From assembly GCF_034057115.1 (NCBI RefSeq), contig NZ_CP139195.1, positions 2,976,001 to 3,040,000 of the forward strand: a stretch of 64,000 bases of DNA. Direction: 5' to 3'. A program made the position numbers and the translations under genes. The stretch comes from Pseudomonas sp. AN-1. GTDB lineage: Bacteria; Pseudomonadota; Gammaproteobacteria; Pseudomonadales; Pseudomonadaceae. Positions within the stretch are counted from its first letter, which is position 1, and the number at the start of each line of letters is the position of its first letter. The notes under the pieces are model-generated. The model worked only from the letters and a program-made list of their open reading frames with translations. It searched no databases and was not told where the DNA came from. Shown here one piece after another: positions 1 through 7,942 of the stretch.

Positions 1-969
1 GGCGATGCGCAGCTGCGAGCTGAACTGGTCCATCAGGTACAGGTTCGGGTACAGGCACAGGTTGCGCGAGTTCTGGATCATCCAGTCGGCGCGGGCCTGG
101 CCGACGTCCGCGGCCAGCTGCTCGCGGCGCTCGTACAGCGGACGGTCTTCCGGGTTGTCCCAGCGGGTCCACAGCAGCAGGTGGCCATTCTCGAAGGAGT
201 AGAAGCCGCCGCCCTTCTTGGCCCAGCCGCCGGCGCTCATGGCGCGGATGTCGTCGCCGGCATCCTTTTCCTTGCGGTTGCCCTGGGTGGCCGCGTAGTT
301 CCAGTGGGTGGCGGTGACGTGGTAGCCGTCGGCGCCGTTCTCGGCCTGCAGCTTCCAGTTGCCCTCGAACACGTAGGTGCTCGAGCCACGCAGCACTTCC
401 AGGCCTTCCGGCGACTGGTCGACGATCATGTCGATGATCTTCGCCGACTCGCCGAGGTGCTCGACCAGCGGCACCACGTCGGCGTTCAGGCTGCCGAACA
501 GGAAACCGCGGTACGACTCGAAGCGGGCGATCTTCTTCAGGTCGTGGGAGCCGCTGCAGTTGAAGCTGTCCGGGTAGCCGGCCTCGATCGGATCCTTGAC
601 CTTGAGCAGCTTGCCGTTGGTGTCGAAGGTCCAGCCGTGGAACGGGCAGGTGTAGGTGGCCTTGTTGCCGCTCTTGAAGCGGCACAGGGTGGCGCCGCGG
701 TGGCTGCAGGCGTTGATGAAGGCGTTGAGTTCGCCGGCGCGGTTGCGGGCGATGAACACGGGCTGACGGCCCATGGTCACGGTGTAGTAGTCGTTCTTCT
801 CGGGAATCTGGCTCTCGTGCGCCAGGTAGATCCAGTTGCCTTCGAAGATGTGCTTCATCTCCATCTCGAACAGCACCGGATCGGTGAACATCTCCCGCTT
901 GCAGCGGTAGATGCCCTTTTCCTGGTCTTCTTCCAGCAGGGAATTCAGGTACTCGGGTCCCACGGACAT
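1..969 (-). CDS. benA: Benzoate 1,2-dioxygenase large (alpha) subunit, 3' end outside window
   Basis: Oxygenase alpha subunit of the Rieske non-haem iron dioxygenase that converts benzoate to its cis-1,2-dihydrodiol, entering the beta-ketoadipate pathway via catechol. The visible 323 residues show the Rieske centre ligands C88/H90 and C108/H111 (CSHRG and CPFHGW) and the start of the catalytic iron site, D214, H217 and H222 (DGYHVTATH). The third iron ligand and the stop lie beyond base 1. It reads like BenA rather than anthranilate AntA (N-terminus [15 protein letters not shown], then [14 protein letters not shown]). The ATG at 969 has GGAGAG seven bases upstream. benR lies directly upstream on the same strand and paired BenR boxes lie between them. 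benB and benC should follow to the left of the window. Family certain; benzoate as substrate very likely from sequence and neighbour. Confidence 0.95.
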   Translation of the reverse strand, partial: MSVGPEYLNSLLEEDQEKGIYRCKREMFTDPVLFEMEMKHIFEGNWIYLAHESQIPEKNDYYTVTMGRQPVFIARNRAGELNAFINACSHRGATLCRFKSGNKATYTCPFHGWTFDTNGKLLKVKDPIEAGYPDSFNCSGSHDLKKIARFESYRGFLFGSLNADVVPLVEHLGESAKIIDMIVDQSPEGLEVLRGSSTYVFEGNWKLQAENGADGYHVTATHWNYAATQGNRKEKDAGDDIRAMSAGGWAKKGGGFYSFENGHLLLWTRWDNPEDRPLYERREQLAADVGQARADWMIQNSRNLCLYPNLYLMDQFSSQLRIA

Positions 970-1008
970 GTCTGCGCTCTCCGTTGTTGTTTTTGTACTG
1001 TGGAGTGC

Positions 1009-1072
1009 AGGCTAAGCCCCGGCGGGTCGGGGCAATATCCGCTTTCTGCATGATCGCTATCCGCTTTCTGCA
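1009..1072 (-). promoter_or_regulatory. benA promoter with two BenR (XylS-type) boxes
   Basis: On the minus strand two identical 15-mers, TGCAGAAAGCGGATA, lie at 1072-1058 and 1050-1036, start to start 22 bp. Each fits the XylS/BenR half-site pattern TGCA-N6-GGNTA exactly. The proximal box is followed by 21 bp and then TAGCCT (1014-1009), which resembles the -10 of the XylS-dependent Pm promoter in sequence and spacing as I remember it. The benA ATG is 39 bp further on. Seen: repeats and spacing. Known: BenR is an AraC/XylS activator of ben genes. Inferred: this is the benzoate-inducible promoter. Confidence 0.85.
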
Positions 1073-1174
1073 CGGCGTGCGGGAAACGGACGGCGGCGGG
1101 CCGCGCAGGGCGGCGCAGCAGCAGGAGGACGGGAGGAGGACGCGGCGGGCAGGCACCCGCCGCGGGGCGGGGAC

Positions 1175-2128
1175 TCAGTTGCGGCGGCGCAGGGTGTCGG
1201 AGGGCAGCTCGCCGAAGGTGCTCTTGTAGCACTCGGAGAAGCGGCCGAGGTGCAGGAAGCCGTAGTCGAGGGCGATCTCGGTGACGTTGCGCACCGCGGC
1301 ACGCGGGTCGCTCAGCCGCGCGTGGATCTGCTCCAGCTTGCGCTGGCGGATGAAGTGCTTGGGCGTGGTGCCGGCATGGCGGTCGAACAGCGCGTACAGC
1401 GAGCGCTGGCTCATGTGCGCCAGCTCGGCCAGTTGCTCGAGGGTGATGTCCTGCTTGAGGTTGCGCTCGATGAACTCGACCAGCCGCTCGAACGACGGGC
1501 AGCCGGCCGCGATCGGCTCGCGGCTGACGTTGCTGCCGGGCAGGCCGAGCAGCTTGCTGGCGATGATCTTGGCGTAGTGCTCCTGCACCTGGGGGATGCT
1601 CTGCTCGGCCTCGGCCTCCTGGCAGACCAGGCTCAGCAGGTTGATGAAGCCGTCGAGCTGCTCGAGGCGATGGCGCGGGGTGAAGCGCACGCCCGCGCCG
1701 CCGTGGTGCCACTGGTTCTCGCTGCAGGCCTTGTCGAGGAAGGTGGCCGGCAGCTTGACGATGAACTTCTCGCAGTCGTCCGAGTAGGTCAGGTCGACCG
1801 GATCGTCGGGATTGATCAGCAGCAGCTCGCCGGGGGTGAAGTAGTGCTCCTCGCCGCGCCCGCGCCACAGGCAGTGGCCGCGCAGGAGGATCTGCAGGTG
1901 ATAGAGGGTCTCCAGCGCCGGCGAGGTGACCTGCACGCGGCTGCCGTAGCTGATCTGGCACAGGTCCAGACTGCCGAAGGCACGGTGGTTGAGACTCGCC
2001 TCGGGGTGACCGCTGCGCGGCAGGCAGATGCGGTGGGAACCGACATGCTGGTTGACGTAGTCCGACACCGCATGGGGATCGGCCTGGGCGAAAACCAGAC
2101 TCTTCTCGTTCAGCAGACGACAGTCCAT
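1175..2128 (-). CDS. benR: AraC/XylS-family activator of the ben operon
   Basis: 317-residue transcriptional activator that responds to benzoate and switches on benABC(D). The N-terminal two thirds carry the effector-binding and dimerisation region; the C-terminal ~110 residues carry the double helix-turn-helix (FIERNLKQDITLEQLAELAH, then TEIALDYGFLHLGRFSECYK) ending in FGELPSDTLRRRN, typical of BenR/XylS. Length matches BenR. It lies 205 bp upstream of benA on the same strand, with its predicted operators between the two genes. The ATG at 2128 lacks a strong Shine-Dalgarno sequence, but the N-terminus LLNEKSLVFAQADP aligns with remembered BenR proteins, which supports this start. Confidence 0.93.
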   Translation of the reverse strand: MDCRLLNEKSLVFAQADPHAVSDYVNQHVGSHRICLPRSGHPEASLNHRAFGSLDLCQISYGSRVQVTSPALETLYHLQILLRGHCLWRGRGEEHYFTPGELLLINPDDPVDLTYSDDCEKFIVKLPATFLDKACSENQWHHGGAGVRFTPRHRLEQLDGFINLLSLVCQEAEAEQSIPQVQEHYAKIIASKLLGLPGSNVSREPIAAGCPSFERLVEFIERNLKQDITLEQLAELAHMSQRSLYALFDRHAGTTPKHFIRQRKLEQIHARLSDPRAAVRNVTEIALDYGFLHLGRFSECYKSTFGELPSDTLRRRN

Positions 2129-2338
2129 GGCTCACGGTGCTCTTGTAGTTTTTATGGTGACGCTGGGCGGTTGGGACCACGGGGCCGCCCTTGATTCTGC
2201 ATTGATCCACAAGCCGGCCGCGGCGACAACCACCACGGAGGTCGCATGGCGTCGCGCGCGACGACCGGCAAAGACCGCGCGCACACTAAGGGATTGCCCG
2301 GGCGCCGGACAGAGCCGCGGGCGGTAATCGCCCACTTT

Positions 2339-3187
2339 TCAGCGCAGCAGCTGCGCTCCCAGCTCGCGGCTGGCCGCCTGCAGGGCCGGCAGGTAGCGGC
2401 CCTCCAGCTCGGCGCGGGACACCCGCGAGGCATGGCCGCTGACGCTCATCGCCGCCAGCACCCGGCCCTCGCCGTCGTGCACCGGCACGGCGATCGAGCG
2501 CAGCCCGGCCTCCAGCTCCTGGTCGATGAAGCACCAGCCCTGCGCGCGCACCTCGGCCAGCCGTTCGCGCAGCGCCTGCGGCTCGCAGAGGGTGCGGCTG
2601 GTGCGCGCCGCCAGGGTGGCGCCGGCCAGGTACTCGTCCAGGCAGGCCTCGTCCAGCGCGGCGAGCAGCACCTGGCCCAGCGAGGTGCAGTAGGCCGGCA
2701 GGCGGGTGCCGACGCGGATCTCCACCGACAGGAAGCGCTGCGCGGTGGCGGTGCAGGCCAGGTAGAGCACCTCGCTGCCCTCCAGGGTGGCCAGGCTGCA
2801 GGCCTCGCGCAGCTGCTCGCTGAGGCGGTCGAGGAACGGCTGGGCGCTGACCGCCAGCGGCGTCGACGACAGGTAGGCGTGGCCGAGGGTGAGCACCTTG
2901 GGCAGCAGCGCGTAGGTGCGCCCGTCGTCGCTGCCGACGTAGCCGAGCCGGGCCAGGGTGAGCAGGCAGCGGCGCACCGCGGCGCGCGGGATGCCGGTGC
3001 GGTGGCTGATCTGCGCGATGGTCAGCTGGCGCTTGCGCTCGTGGAAGGCGTCGATCACCGCCAGGCCGCGCGCCAGCGAGGTCATGAAGGTCGGATCGCC
3101 GCCCAGCTCCTCGATGCGCTGCGCCGCGGACGGCGGCGGCGACGGGGCCGGCGCGCAAGGGCTGGCGGGGGGTGCAGGCTCGCTCAT
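2339..3187 (-). CDS. pcaR: IclR-family regulator, PcaR-like
   Basis: 282-residue IclR-type regulator. The N-terminal winged helix (residues ~35-95) contains LTIAQISHRTGIPRAAVRRC, and the segment LLPKVLTLGHAYLSSTPLAV follows; both are characteristic of the PcaR/PobR branch that controls beta-ketoadipate pathway genes. The C-terminal ~170 residues form the effector domain (LPAYCTSLGQVLLAALDE, then DQELEAGLRSIAVPV). PcaR responds to beta-ketoadipate and activates pca genes in Pseudomonas. Proximity to benR/benA fits control of the lower aromatic pathway, though no pca structural gene is in the window. The first ~22 residues are Pro/Ala-rich. Symbol assigned by resemblance; another IclR of the same branch is possible. 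Confidence 0.7.
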   Translation of the reverse strand: MSEPAPPASPCAPAPSPPPSAAQRIEELGGDPTFMTSLARGLAVIDAFHERKRQLTIAQISHRTGIPRAAVRRCLLTLARLGYVGSDDGRTYALLPKVLTLGHAYLSSTPLAVSAQPFLDRLSEQLREACSLATLEGSEVLYLACTATAQRFLSVEIRVGTRLPAYCTSLGQVLLAALDEACLDEYLAGATLAARTSRTLCEPQALRERLAEVRAQGWCFIDQELEAGLRSIAVPVHDGEGRVLAAMSVSGHASRVSRAELEGRYLPALQAASRELGAQLLR

Positions 3188-3391
3188 GGCAGGTTCTCGG
3201 TGTCGTTGTCCGGCCCCTCCCTGGGGCGTTGCGCGGAGTATCGACTGAGACTCCGCCCGCTCGCAATCGCCGCCGGCGCGACGGCGCCGCTCTGCAGCGC
3301 GCCCTGGCGGGCCTGCCGGGCGATCCGGGGGACAAAACCCGCCGGCGCCGCTAAGCTGTGGCGCCGACACATCCGGTTGCGATTCCTTCCC

Positions 3392-4672
3392 GTGAGCAGT
3401 TCCCCCGCCGCCGGCGCCATGCGCTGGCCCCATGCCGTGCGCGCCCTGCGCCACCGCAACTACCGCCTGTACTTCACCGGCCACCTGGTGTCGATCCTCG
3501 GCAACTGGATCCAGCAGGTGGCACTGGCCTGGCTGGTCTACCGGCTGACCGGCTCGGCCGCCCTGCTCGGCCTGACCAGCTTCCTCAGCCTGCTGCCGCA
3601 GCTGCTGCTCGGCCCGCTGATCGGCGCCTGGATCGACCGCCGCGACAAGCGCCGCCTGCTGATCGCCAGCCAGGCGGCGCTCGCCGTGCAGGCCGCTCTG
3701 CTCGCCGCGCTGACCGCACTGGAATGGATCGGCCCGGCGCTGCTGGTGGCGATGGCCGCGCTGCTCGGCGTGCTCGGCGCCTTCGACACGCCGCTGCGCC
3801 AGGCGCTGATGAGCAGCTTCGTCGGCGACCGCGACGACCTGCCCAACGCCCTGGCGCTCAACGCCATGCTGGTCAACGCCTCGCGCTTCCTCGGCCCGCC
3901 GCTGGCCGGCCTGCTGCTCGGTCTGACCGGCGAGGCGCTGTGCTTCGCCCTCAACGCGCTGTCCTTCCTCGCCCTGCTGATCGGCCTGCTGCGCATGCGC
4001 ATCGACGCCCCGCCGCCGGCACGCGGCTCGATGGGTGCGGTGTTCCGCCAGGGCCTCGACTACGTGCTCGGCCAGGCCACGGTGCGCCAGCTGATGCTCG
4101 GCGTGATGGTGGTCAACTTCGCCGCCTCCTGCTACGCGGTGCTGCTGCCGGTGTTCGCCAAGGACGTGTTCGCCGGCGACGCCGCCACCCTCGGCTGGCT
4201 GTGGGGCGCCGCCGGCGGCGGCGCCCTGCTCGGCTCGCTGCTGCTCGCCAGCCGCCGTTCCACCGCCGGTCAGGTGCAGTTGATCCTCGCCGCCAGCGCG
4301 CTGAGCGCCTGCGCCCTGCTGGTGTTCGCCGCCAGCACCGTCCTGCCGCTGGCGCTGGCCGCCATGGCCGTGCTGGGCTTCGGCCTGACCTGCGCCAACG
4401 TCGGCACCAACATCCTCATCCAGGGCCTGGCCCCGGACGCGCTGCGCGGCCGCGTGGTGTCCTTCTACATCGCCTGCCGCTTCGGCTTCGAGGCGCTCGG
4501 CGGGCTGTGCGCCGGCCTGCTCGCCACCCGCCTCGGCGCCCCCGCCACCCTGGCCGGTGCCGGCGCCCTGCTGTTCGCCTGGTGCCTGTGGCTGCTGCCG
4601 CGGCATGCGGCGCTGGGCCGCGCGGTGGGCGCAGCGCAGAAGTCCGCCGAAGAGGAGCGCGCCGCTTCCTGA
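3392..4672 (+). CDS. MFS transporter (DHA3/EntS-like drug or metabolite exporter)
   Basis: About 426-residue major facilitator with 12 predicted transmembrane helices. The N-terminal part reads [20 protein letters not shown], followed by the MFS loop motif IDRRDKRR between helices 2 and 3. This layout (RHRNYRLYF... [19 protein letters not shown]) is typical of the DHA3 branch, which includes EntS and multidrug exporters. Substrate unknown. GTG at 3392 gives [13 protein letters not shown]; an ATG at 3419 is an alternative and neither has a clear ribosome-binding site. It is divergent from the PcaR-like gene with ~200 bp between, so a link to aromatic compounds is possible but not shown. Confidence 0.75.
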   Translation: MSSSPAAGAMRWPHAVRALRHRNYRLYFTGHLVSILGNWIQQVALAWLVYRLTGSAALLGLTSFLSLLPQLLLGPLIGAWIDRRDKRRLLIASQAALAVQAALLAALTALEWIGPALLVAMAALLGVLGAFDTPLRQALMSSFVGDRDDLPNALALNAMLVNASRFLGPPLAGLLLGLTGEALCFALNALSFLALLIGLLRMRIDAPPPARGSMGAVFRQGLDYVLGQATVRQLMLGVMVVNFAASCYAVLLPVFAKDVFAGDAATLGWLWGAAGGGALLGSLLLASRRSTAGQVQLILAASALSACALLVFAASTVLPLALAAMAVLGFGLTCANVGTNILIQGLAPDALRGRVVSFYIACRFGFEALGGLCAGLLATRLGAPATLAGAGALLFAWCLWLLPRHAALGRAVGAAQKSAEEERAAS

Positions 4673-4781
4673 CGGATGGCGCGGCACGCGCGCGCAGGCC
4701 CGCCCGCAGCGGCTATATTCGGTTGATCCCCTGCCGCCACGGGGCGAACATAGGCTCCTTCACGCTCCAGGATGCCCCGCC

Positions 4782-5246
4782 ATGAAAGGTCACACCGCCG
4801 TCATCGACTACCTGAAGACCCTGCTCAAGGGCGAGCTGGCCGCCCGCGACCAGTACTTCGTGCACTCGCGCATGTACCAGGACTGGGGCTTCACCAGGCT
4901 CTACGAGCGGCTCGACCACGAGATGGTCGAGGAAACCGAGCACGCCGACGCCCTGCTGCAGCGCATCCTGTTCCTCGAGGGCGTGCCGGACATGACCCCC
5001 GACGCCGTGCGGGTCGGCAGGACCGTGCCGGAGATGCTCAAGACCGACCTGGCGCTGGAGTACGAGGTGCGCGCCGCGCTGGCCAAGGGCATCGCCCTGT
5101 GCGAGCAGCACCAGGACTACGTCACCCGCGAGATCCTCGAGAAGCAGCTGCACGACACCGAGGAAGACCACGCCTACTGGCTGGAGATCCAGCTCGGCCT
5201 GATCGACAAGCTCGGCCTGGAGAACTATCTGCAGTCGCAGATGTGA
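4782..5246 (+). CDS. Bacterioferritin/FtnA-type ferritin
   Basis: 154-residue four-helix ferritin for iron storage in the cytoplasm. Ferroxidase ligands are present: E18, E51, H54, E93, E127 and H130. Length and the end ENYLQSQM match the Pseudomonas FtnA (formerly BfrA) group. Residue 52, which is the haem-ligating methionine in true bacterioferritin (BfrB), is threonine here (VEETEH, residues 49-54), so haem binding at the subunit interface is not expected in a homopolymer. The next two genes encode a CZB protein and a hemerythrin, making a small cluster of metal-binding proteins, but each gene is separated by more than 100 bp and probably has its own promoter. Confidence 0.9.
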   Translation: MKGHTAVIDYLKTLLKGELAARDQYFVHSRMYQDWGFTRLYERLDHEMVEETEHADALLQRILFLEGVPDMTPDAVRVGRTVPEMLKTDLALEYEVRAALAKGIALCEQHQDYVTREILEKQLHDTEEDHAYWLEIQLGLIDKLGLENYLQSQM

Positions 5247-5479
5247 CCCCCGGGCGCCGCCTGTGCGCGGCGCCCCCATCCTTTCCCTTCCCCCCTTGTC
5301 CGCCGCCCGCTTCTGCCAAGCATTCCCGGAGCGCGGCTGATCCCGGTCAATGCCCGGCCTCCGCGCGGTGTCAGGATGGATGCCAGACGCACCACCACCA
5401 CCCACCGGGCAGCGCCCGCCCAGGAAGCCCGCCCGTCGCGCCCTCCGGCTGCGGCGCGCCCAGGAAAAGGACAACCGCC

Positions 5480-5926
5480 ATGAGCTTCTTCGACTTCTTC
5501 AAGATGGACAGCCACTCCAAGGAAACCGAGAAGGCCAAGCAGGAGGCGCAGGCCGCGCTGATCAAGGCGGCGGAGACGCTCAACATCGACGTCGCCGTGA
5601 TGGCCCACGACAACTGGAAGCTGCGTCTGGAAACCTACCTGACCGGCAAGTCGCAGGAGGACCTGCGCCCCGAGGTGGTGTGCTGCGACGAGCGCTGCGA
5701 CCTCGGCAAGTGGATCTACGGCGACGGCGAGGCGCACCTCGGCCAGTACATGACCTTCCAGGACCTCAAGGCCACCCACAAGATGTTCCACTACACCGCC
5801 TCCAGCGTGGTGACCCTCAGCCAGGCCGGCAAGCAGGACGAGGCCCACGAACTGCTGCACGGCGAATTCAGCAAGCTGAGCACCACCGTCAAGCGCCGCC
5901 TGCACGACCTCAAGGCGCTGCTCTGA
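5480..5926 (+). CDS. Stand-alone chemoreceptor zinc-binding (CZB) domain protein
   Basis: 148-residue soluble protein. Residues ~35-147 form a CZB domain, recognisable by AHDNWKLRL, CDLGKWIYGDGE and the later THKMFH, which supply the three His and one Cys zinc ligands. CZB domains usually cap chemoreceptors or diguanylate cyclases and sense zinc or hypochlorous acid through the zinc-cysteine. Here the domain has only a ~30-residue charged helix in front and no signalling output domain. It would therefore act by binding a partner or as a metal/oxidant buffer. The ATG at 5480 follows AAAAGGACAACCGCC, an acceptable ribosome-binding site. Partner unknown. Confidence 0.82.
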   Translation: MSFFDFFKMDSHSKETEKAKQEAQAALIKAAETLNIDVAVMAHDNWKLRLETYLTGKSQEDLRPEVVCCDERCDLGKWIYGDGEAHLGQYMTFQDLKATHKMFHYTASSVVTLSQAGKQDEAHELLHGEFSKLSTTVKRRLHDLKALL

Positions 5927-6043
5927 AGCACCGGCGCCGGCCCCTGCCGAACGGCGTGGCCGGCGCTGCCCCCCTCGCGGCTGGACAAGCCGCCCCCGGC
6001 TCCTAGACTGCCCAGTAGACCCGTCCGCCGCGGAGCAGCCCCC

Positions 6044-6580
6044 ATGAGCCAGGTCATCGCCGAACTCCGGCACGAGCACGACGCCATCCTCGAAGCCCTG
6101 CCGGTCCTCGAGCGCATGGCCGAACGGGCCGCGCAGGGCCAGCTGCCGGCCGAGGATGCCGGCGAGTTCCTCGATTTCCTGCGCGCCTTCGTCGACCAGT
6201 GCCACCACGGCAAGGAGGAGGCCCTGCTGTTCCCCGCGCTGATCGCGGGCGGCCTCGCCGAGCACGGCGGCTTCATCGACGAACTGCACGCCGAGCACAT
6301 CCAGGGCCGCGCCCTGGTCCAGGCCATGGCGCAGGCCTGCAGCCGGCGGCCGGGCGCAGACTTCGCCGCCGCCGCCACGGCCTACGCCGGCCACCTGCGC
6401 GCGCACATCGGCAAGGAGAATGCCGCACTGTTCTCCATGACCGAACGCCTGCTCGACGAGCCGGTCCTGGCGGCGCTGCAGCAGGCCTTCGCCGCGCACG
6501 AGGAAAAGGTCATGGGCACCGGCCGCCACCAGCAGCTGCATGCACGGCTGCAGCAGTGGCGGACGACCTATCTCGGCTGA
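6044..6580 (+). CDS. Hemerythrin HHE-domain protein
   Basis: 178-residue protein with one hemerythrin-like domain. The di-iron ligand pattern is visible: HEHD at residues 10-13, HHGKEEALLFP around residues 54-64, then HAEH, HLRAHIGKEN and the C-terminal AHEEK. Proteins of this group bind oxygen, NO or iron, or protect against oxidative or nitrosative stress; the exact role here is not known. No signal peptide, so it is cytoplasmic. It stands alone, 117 bp after the CZB gene and convergent with thrB, which ends 13 bp beyond its stop. Confidence 0.85.
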   Translation: MSQVIAELRHEHDAILEALPVLERMAERAAQGQLPAEDAGEFLDFLRAFVDQCHHGKEEALLFPALIAGGLAEHGGFIDELHAEHIQGRALVQAMAQACSRRPGADFAAAATAYAGHLRAHIGKENAALFSMTERLLDEPVLAALQQAFAAHEEKVMGTGRHQQLHARLQQWRTTYLG

Positions 6581-6593
6581 GCGGCCCCGCCCG

Positions 6594-7553
6594 TCACAGG
6601 GCGAACGGCAGTCCCTGCCCCGGCTCGACCCGCTGGCGCGCCTGCAACAGACGGCGGAACTCCTCGGGATCCTTGACCAGCACGTCGGGCTGGCCGGCGA
6701 AGGCCTCGGCGGCGATCAGCCGCGACAGCCAGAAGCGCACGCAGGCCACGCGCAGCATGGCCGGCCACAGCTCGGCCTCGGCGGCGCCGAACGGGCGCAG
6801 CGCGGCGTAGCCGGCGAGCAGGGCATTGAGGCGATGGTGGTCGAACTCGCCGCACGGCTCCACGCACCAGTCGTTGGCGGCGATCGCCAGGTCGTAGAGC
6901 ATCGGCCCGGAGCAGGCGTTGTGGAAGTCGATCACTCCGGACAGGTGGTTGCCGTCGAACAGCACGTTGTCGTGGAACAGGTCGCCGTGCAGGTTGGCCG
7001 CCGGCAGCGCCTCCAGGCGCTGCCGCAGACGGCCCAGCTCCTCCAGCGCGCCCTTGAGCAACTGGCGGGCGTCGTCGTCCAGGCGCAGGGCCTGCAGCGG
7101 CCCCTCGGCGAGCATCCAGTCGAGACCGCGGTCGCTCGGCCGCTCGATGATCGCGTCGCGGGTGGCCAGGTGCAGGCGCGCCAGCAGCTCGCCGACCGCC
7201 CGGCACTGGTGCGCATTGGGCAGGCCGACGTGGTGGCCGGGCAGGCGCGGCTGCAGCAGCGCCGGCAGGCCGGCCAGTTCGCCGATGGCGGTGCCGTCGG
7301 CGGTGCGCAGGGCGAAGGGCACCGGCAGGCCGGCGCCGTGCAGCACGTCGAGCAGGGCGACGCTGAAGCCCAGGCCCTCGCGCGGGCCGCGCTCGACCAG
7401 GGTCAGCACGTACTCGCCGCGCTCCAGGCTGACGAAGAAGTTGCTGTTCTCGGTGCCGGCGGCGATGCCCTGGAACGCCAGCAGGCGGCCCAGCCCGTAG
7501 GGAGCGAGGAAGGCTTCCAGCTCGTGACGCTCAAGCGGGGTGAAGACGGACAT
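6594..7553 (-). CDS. thrB: Homoserine kinase, aminoglycoside-phosphotransferase-fold type
   Basis: 319-residue homoserine kinase that phosphorylates L-homoserine for threonine synthesis. It is the Pseudomonas-type ThrB with the APH/choline-kinase fold, not the GHMP-kinase ThrB of Escherichia coli. The catalytic loop HGDLFHDNVLF and the metal-binding GVIDFHNA are present, as is the N-terminal GTENSNFF. Length matches the family. Downstream of the DUF2782 gene on the same strand with 28 bp between, so probably co-transcribed; the order thrB - DUF2782 - polA is conserved in Pseudomonas. Confidence 0.95.
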   Translation of the reverse strand: MSVFTPLERHELEAFLAPYGLGRLLAFQGIAAGTENSNFFVSLERGEYVLTLVERGPREGLGFSVALLDVLHGAGLPVPFALRTADGTAIGELAGLPALLQPRLPGHHVGLPNAHQCRAVGELLARLHLATRDAIIERPSDRGLDWMLAEGPLQALRLDDDARQLLKGALEELGRLRQRLEALPAANLHGDLFHDNVLFDGNHLSGVIDFHNACSGPMLYDLAIAANDWCVEPCGEFDHHRLNALLAGYAALRPFGAAEAELWPAMLRVACVRFWLSRLIAAEAFAGQPDVLVKDPEEFRRLLQARQRVEPGQGLPFAL

Positions 7554-7581
7554 GGGGCCTCCTCGATCGGGACTCAGCGGC

Positions 7582-7866
7582 TTACCAGCGGAAGATCTCC
7601 CACTGCGGGATCAGCATGTCCGGGTTGTCCGAGCGGATGAAGTTGCTGTCGCCGTCGGCGCGCACCAGGAAGTACGGCTTGCCGACCTTGGGGGTGACCT
7701 TGATGGCGTAGAGGAAGCCGTTGATGCGGTATTCCTGGATGGTCTTGTCGCCTTCCTGGCGGATGGTCACGTCCGGTTCGCCGCTCGGCGCCTCGTCCTG
7801 GGCAACGGCGGCCAGCGGGGCGGCGGCCAGCAGGCCAACGAGCAGCAGACGGTTGATTGCGCACAT
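7582..7866 (-). CDS. DUF2782 exported protein
   Basis: 94-residue small protein with a signal peptide ([19 protein letters not shown], cleavage near residue 22) followed by one compact domain with the sequence [19 protein letters not shown], characteristic of DUF2782. Function unknown. It is divergent from polA (77 bp between starts) and immediately upstream of thrB, an arrangement repeated across Pseudomonas. The mature protein should be periplasmic; there is no lipobox cysteine. Confidence 0.85.
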   Translation of the reverse strand: MCAINRLLLVGLLAAAPLAAVAQDEAPSGEPDVTIRQEGDKTIQEYRINGFLYAIKVTPKVGKPYFLVRADGDSNFIRSDNPDMLIPQWEIFRW

Positions 7867-7942
7867 GGTGGTAACCTTGTCCCTTTGCAGTCATCGATAC
7901 AGCCATCTTACCCGGTCGCATCGCCGAAGAGTCGATTTCCCC

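Noticed and set aside
1-969. Anthranilate dioxygenase antA as identity of the first gene
   Set aside because: N-terminal sequence and the BenR neighbour and operators fit benA; remembered AntA sequences differ in these segments.
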